7,725 bases of DNA, from positions 1-7,725 of the forward strand of contig DATJWY010000189.1 of NCBI GenBank assembly GCA_035500775.1. Direction: 5' to 3'. The translations under genes and the position numbers were made by a program. Of this stretch, positions 5,521-7,725 are shown piece after piece. Position 1 is the first letter of the stretch; the number at the start of each line of letters is the position of its first letter. The notes under the pieces were generated by a model. That model made no database searches. It saw only the letters and a list, made by a program, of their open reading frames with translations, and was not told the DNA's origin. Origin of the DNA: DATJWY01 sp035500775 (GTDB taxonomy: Bacteria; Pseudomonadota; Alphaproteobacteria; Acetobacterales; Acetobacteraceae).

Positions 5521-6591
5521 ATGGGCCCCTACCTCCTCCGCCGCCTGCTGCTGCTGATTCCCACGCTCTTCGGCATCATCGCGATCAACTTCGCCGTGGT
5601 GCAGTTCGCCCCCGGCGGCCCGGTGGAGCAGATGGTGGCCGAGTTGCGCGGCCGTGGCGGCAGCGCCGCCGCGCAGGTGAGCGGCATCGCCGGCCCGGAA
5701 GCGGGAACCCCCTCCGGCTATCGCGGCGCGCAAGGCCTGGACCCGCATGTGGTGGAGGACATCCGCCGCATGTTCGGCTTTGACAAGCCACCGCTCACCC
5801 GCTTCTGGCAGATGCTGCGCGGCTACCTGACATTCGACCTCGGCCACAGCTTCTTCCGCAACGGCTCGGTTCTGGAGCTGATCGGACAAAGATTGCCCGT
5901 CAGCATCTCGCTCGGTTTGTGGTCCACGCTGCTCGTCTATCTCGTCTCCATCCCGCTCGGCATCGCCAAGGCGGTGCGGGATGGCAGCCGCTTCGATCTC
6001 GGGACCAGCGCGGTGGTGCTCGTCGCCTACGCCGTGCCGTCCTTCCTGTTCGCCATCCTGCTCGTCGTCTTGTTCGCCGGCGGCTCCTTCGTGCAGTGGT
6101 TCCCGCTGCGCGGCCTGACGACGCCCGGCGCGGAAGCCTGGTCCTGGCCGGCGCGCATCGCCGACTATGCCTGGCACATCGTGTTGCCGACTCTCGCGCT
6201 GGTGGCAGGCGGCTTCGCGAGCCTCACCATCCTGACCAAGAACTGTTTCCTGGAAGAGATCCGCAAGCAATACGTCGTCACCGCGCGCGCCAAGGGCGCG
6301 AGCGAACGGCAGGTGCTCTACGGCCACATCTTCCGCAACGCGATGCTGCTGATCGTCGCCGGCTTCCCCGCTGCCTTCCTCTCCATCCTGTTCTCCTCCA
6401 GCCTTCTGGTGGAGATCGTGTTCTCGCTCGACGGCATGGGGCTGCTCGGCTTCGAGTCCGCGATCCAGCGGGATTATCCCGTGATCTTCGGCATTCTTTA
6501 CATCTACACGCTGCTCAGCCTGGTGCTGCAAATCGCCGGCGACCTGCTCTACACGCTGGTCGATCCGCGCATCGATTTCGAGGCGCGGTGA
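5521..6591 (+). CDS. yejB: YejB-type ABC importer permease (356 aa)
   Basis: An inner-membrane permease subunit of the Yej peptide importer (DppB/OppB class), pairing with YejE to form the channel. The N-terminus MGPYLLRRLLLLIPTLFGII and first membrane helix (about 9-29) match YejB. A periplasmic segment (30-125) carries APGGPVEQ and a Gly/Ala-rich stretch. Further hydrophobic helices are at about 128-149, 163-187, 219-239, 276-303 and 322-346. The EAA loop that contacts the ATPase is at about 250-274 (YVVTARAKGASERQ then FRNAM). The end is LVDPRIDFEAR, the family-typical terminus. Length is close to E. coli YejB, which I recall as about 364. ATG 5521 aligns with the family start, yet the preceding bases are pyrimidine-rich with no Shine-Dalgarno match. 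Its stop overlaps the yejE start by one base (TGATG). Confidence 0.96.
   Translation: MGPYLLRRLLLLIPTLFGIIAINFAVVQFAPGGPVEQMVAELRGRGGSAAAQVSGIAGPEAGTPSGYRGAQGLDPHVVEDIRRMFGFDKPPLTRFWQMLRGYLTFDLGHSFFRNGSVLELIGQRLPVSISLGLWSTLLVYLVSIPLGIAKAVRDGSRFDLGTSAVVLVAYAVPSFLFAILLVVLFAGGSFVQWFPLRGLTTPGAEAWSWPARIADYAWHIVLPTLALVAGGFASLTILTKNCFLEEIRKQYVVTARAKGASERQVLYGHIFRNAMLLIVAGFPAAFLSILFSSSLLVEIVFSLDGMGLLGFESAIQRDYPVIFGILYIYTLLSLVLQIAGDLLYTLVDPRIDFEAR
6580..6585 (+). promoter_or_regulatory. Ribosome binding site for yejE inside the yejB end
   Basis: GAGGCG lies 5 nt upstream of ATG 6591 and inside the last codons of yejB, consistent with coupled translation at the TGATG junction. Confidence 0.5.
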
Positions 6592-7628
6592 TGACGCTCG
6601 CGCCGCTCACCCGCCGCCGTCTCGCGACCTTCCGCGCGCACCGGCGCGGCTTCTGGTCGCTCTGGATCTTCACCGCGCTGTTTACCTTCTGCCTGTTCGC
6701 CGAATTCGTCGCGAACGACCGGCCGCTGCTGATCCATTTCGACGGCCATTGGTACGTGCCGGTCTTGCGGGACTACAGCGAGGACACGTTCGGCCCTGAT
6801 TTCCTGCCGACGGACGCGGACTACACCGACCCTGACGTGCAAAACGCGATCCGCGCGAAGGGCTGGATGATCTGGCCGGCGATCCCGTTCAGCTACAACA
6901 CCTCGGTGCGCAACCTGCCGACGCCCGCGCCCTCGCCACCCACCCGGCGCAACCCGCTCGGCACGGATGACCAGGGGCGGGACGTGCTGGCGCGGGTGAT
7001 CTACGGCTTCCGCGTCTCCATCCTGTTCGGCTTCGCCCTCACCGCGCTTTCCTCCGCCCTCGGCATCGCCGCCGGCGCGGTGCAGGGCTATTACGGCGGC
7101 CTCACCGATCTCCTGTTCCAGCGCTTCATCGAGATCTGGAACGGCATGCCGCTGCTCTATCTGCTCATCATCCTCGGCAGCGTCATCACCCCGAGCTTCT
7201 GGGTGCTGCTGGGGTTCCTGCTGGCGTTTTCCTGGATGCAGCTCACCGGCGTGGTGCGGGCCGAGTTCCTGCGTGGCCGGACGCTCGATTACGTGCGGGC
7301 CGCAAAGGCGCTCGGCGTGTCGGATCACGCGATTATGGCGCGGCACATCCTGCCCAATGCGCTGACCGCCATCCTCACCTTCCTGCCCTTCACCCTGTCC
7401 GGCTCCGTCACCCTGCTGGCGAGCCTGGATTTCCTGGGCTTCGGCCTGCCGCCCGGCTCGCCCTCGCTCGGCGAACTGGTGGCACAGGGCAAAACCAATG
7501 TGCAGGCGCCCTGGCTCGGCATCACCGCCTTCGTGGTGCTCGGCGCGACGCTGACACTGCTGATCTTCATCGGCGAAGCGGTGCGGGCGGCGTTCGATCC
7601 GGCCAAGAGTGGGGCGGAGCGGCGTTGA
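6591..7628 (+). CDS. yejE: YejE-type ABC importer permease (345 aa)
   Basis: The second inner-membrane permease subunit of the Yej importer (DppC/OppC class). The cytoplasmic N-terminus is followed by a helix at about 22-40 (WSLWIFTALFTFCLFAEFV) and a large periplasmic loop containing ANDRPLLI (41-48) and GHWYVPVL (52-59), diagnostic of YejE rather than generic OppC. The OppC-type signature NPLGTDDQGRDVLARVIYG is at 121-139. The remaining helices are at about 142-165, 187-212, 260-280 and 312-335. The EAA loop is at 234-257 (YVRAAKALGVSDHAIMARHI, then LPNA). The C-terminus IFIGEAVRAAFDP also fits. Length matches E. coli YejE, which I recall as about 341. It is translationally coupled to yejB. 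No ATPase gene follows in the window: a repeat begins 22 nt after the stop, and yejF would be expected beyond it. Confidence 0.96.
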   Translation: MTLAPLTRRRLATFRAHRRGFWSLWIFTALFTFCLFAEFVANDRPLLIHFDGHWYVPVLRDYSEDTFGPDFLPTDADYTDPDVQNAIRAKGWMIWPAIPFSYNTSVRNLPTPAPSPPTRRNPLGTDDQGRDVLARVIYGFRVSILFGFALTALSSALGIAAGAVQGYYGGLTDLLFQRFIEIWNGMPLLYLLIILGSVITPSFWVLLGFLLAFSWMQLTGVVRAEFLRGRTLDYVRAAKALGVSDHAIMARHILPNALTAILTFLPFTLSGSVTLLASLDFLGFGLPPGSPSLGELVAQGKTNVQAPWLGITAFVVLGATLTLLIFIGEAVRAAFDPAKSGAERR

Positions 7629-7635
7629 TGTCCAT

Positions 7636-7643
7636 GGAGGAGA
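7636..7643 (+). promoter_or_regulatory. Orphan strong Shine-Dalgarno-like site after yejE
   Basis: GGAGGAGA at 7636-7643 is the strongest ribosome-site-like sequence in the window, but no ATG, GTG or TTG follows at usable distance: the repeat begins at 7651. It may be a former yejF site separated from its gene by the repeat, or just the codons of an upstream reading frame (ATG 7628). Confidence 0.25.
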
Positions 7644-7650
7644 AGCAAGG

Positions 7651-7725
7651 CCAGGGGCGCTGCCCCTGGACCCCGCCAAAGGCAAGCCTTTGGAATCCAT
7701 TACTTAAGCCCCAGCGGGTCCAGGG
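7651..7725. repeat. Composite paired-hairpin repeat, right edge (truncated by window)
   Basis: The cleanest forward unit. Hairpin 1 is CCAGGGGC (7651-7658), loop GCT, GCCCCTGG (7662-7669). The linker is ACCCCG. Hairpin 2 is CCAAAGGC (7676-7683), loop AA, GCCTTTGG (7686-7693). The tail is AATCCATTACTTAA (7694-7707). It continues with GCCCCAGCGGGTCCAGGG (7708-7725), which begins what looks like an inverted second unit and matches 39-56 of the left-edge element with one difference. The composite therefore recurs at both ends of the window. Confidence 0.85.

Noticed and set aside
5919..7628. A long plus-strand frame that begins within yejB and continues into yejE, suggesting a fusion
   Set aside because: Only the part from 6591 is YejE. 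The earlier part is yejB read in the wrong frame and is Arg-rich without helices.
6549..7700. A 383-codon minus-strand frame opposite yejE
   Set aside because: It is a shadow of yejE, rich in Glu, Arg, Gln and His, and its start lies inside the right-edge repeat.
7628..7725. New plus-strand gene starting at ATG 7628 (MSMEEKQGQGRCPW and on)
   Set aside because: After six or seven codons it is entirely repeat sequence. It shows no YejF-like residues before the window ends.

Overview
The window is about 7.7 kb of GC-rich DNA with strong G/C preference at third codon positions. It comes from a Gram-negative, respiring bacterium: it carries a KDO-activating LPS enzyme, a membrane-anchored cytochrome c with a mitochondrial-type fold, and a Yej-type peptide importer. 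The protein types, the GC content and the paired-hairpin intergenic repeats suggest an alphaproteobacterium, probably Acetobacteraceae or a relative. The taxon is an inference, not something the sequence proves.

Layout. The minus-strand block reads leftwards from about 1816: kdsB (CMP-KDO synthetase), then pheA (prephenate dehydratase, start and stop overlapping as GTGA), then possibly a 60-codon ORF that starts on pheA's stop codon (TTGA) and ends inside an intergenic repeat. A divergent control region of about 140 bp separates kdsB from the plus-strand block. The plus-strand block is a membrane-anchored class I cytochrome c, hisN (IMPase-type histidinol-phosphatase), and then yejA, yejB and yejE. 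These last three are the periplasmic binding protein and two permease subunits of a peptide (microcin C-type) ABC importer. The ATPase gene yejF is not inside the window and would be expected just past the right edge.

The chromosomal genes are ordinary housekeeping and transport genes: LPS sugar activation, phenylalanine synthesis, histidine synthesis, electron transport and peptide uptake. The least ordinary part is a family of paired-hairpin repeats that occupies nearly every gap around the yej genes and both ends of the window. One unit is an 8-bp hairpin (CCAGGGGC/GCCCCTGG), a short ACCCCG/A linker, a second 8-9-bp hairpin (CCAAAGGC/GCCTTTGG), and an AT-richer tail like AATCCATTACTTAA. 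Copies lie between hisN and yejA, as a head-to-head inverted pair between yejA and yejB, after yejE, and at the left edge. Stems show compensatory changes while loops vary freely. The inverted pair sits between the binding-protein gene and the permease gene, the position that the REP element of E. coli malE-malF occupies. I saw no tRNA, rRNA, CRISPR array, transposase gene or phage gene, and no convincing new defence or biosynthetic system.
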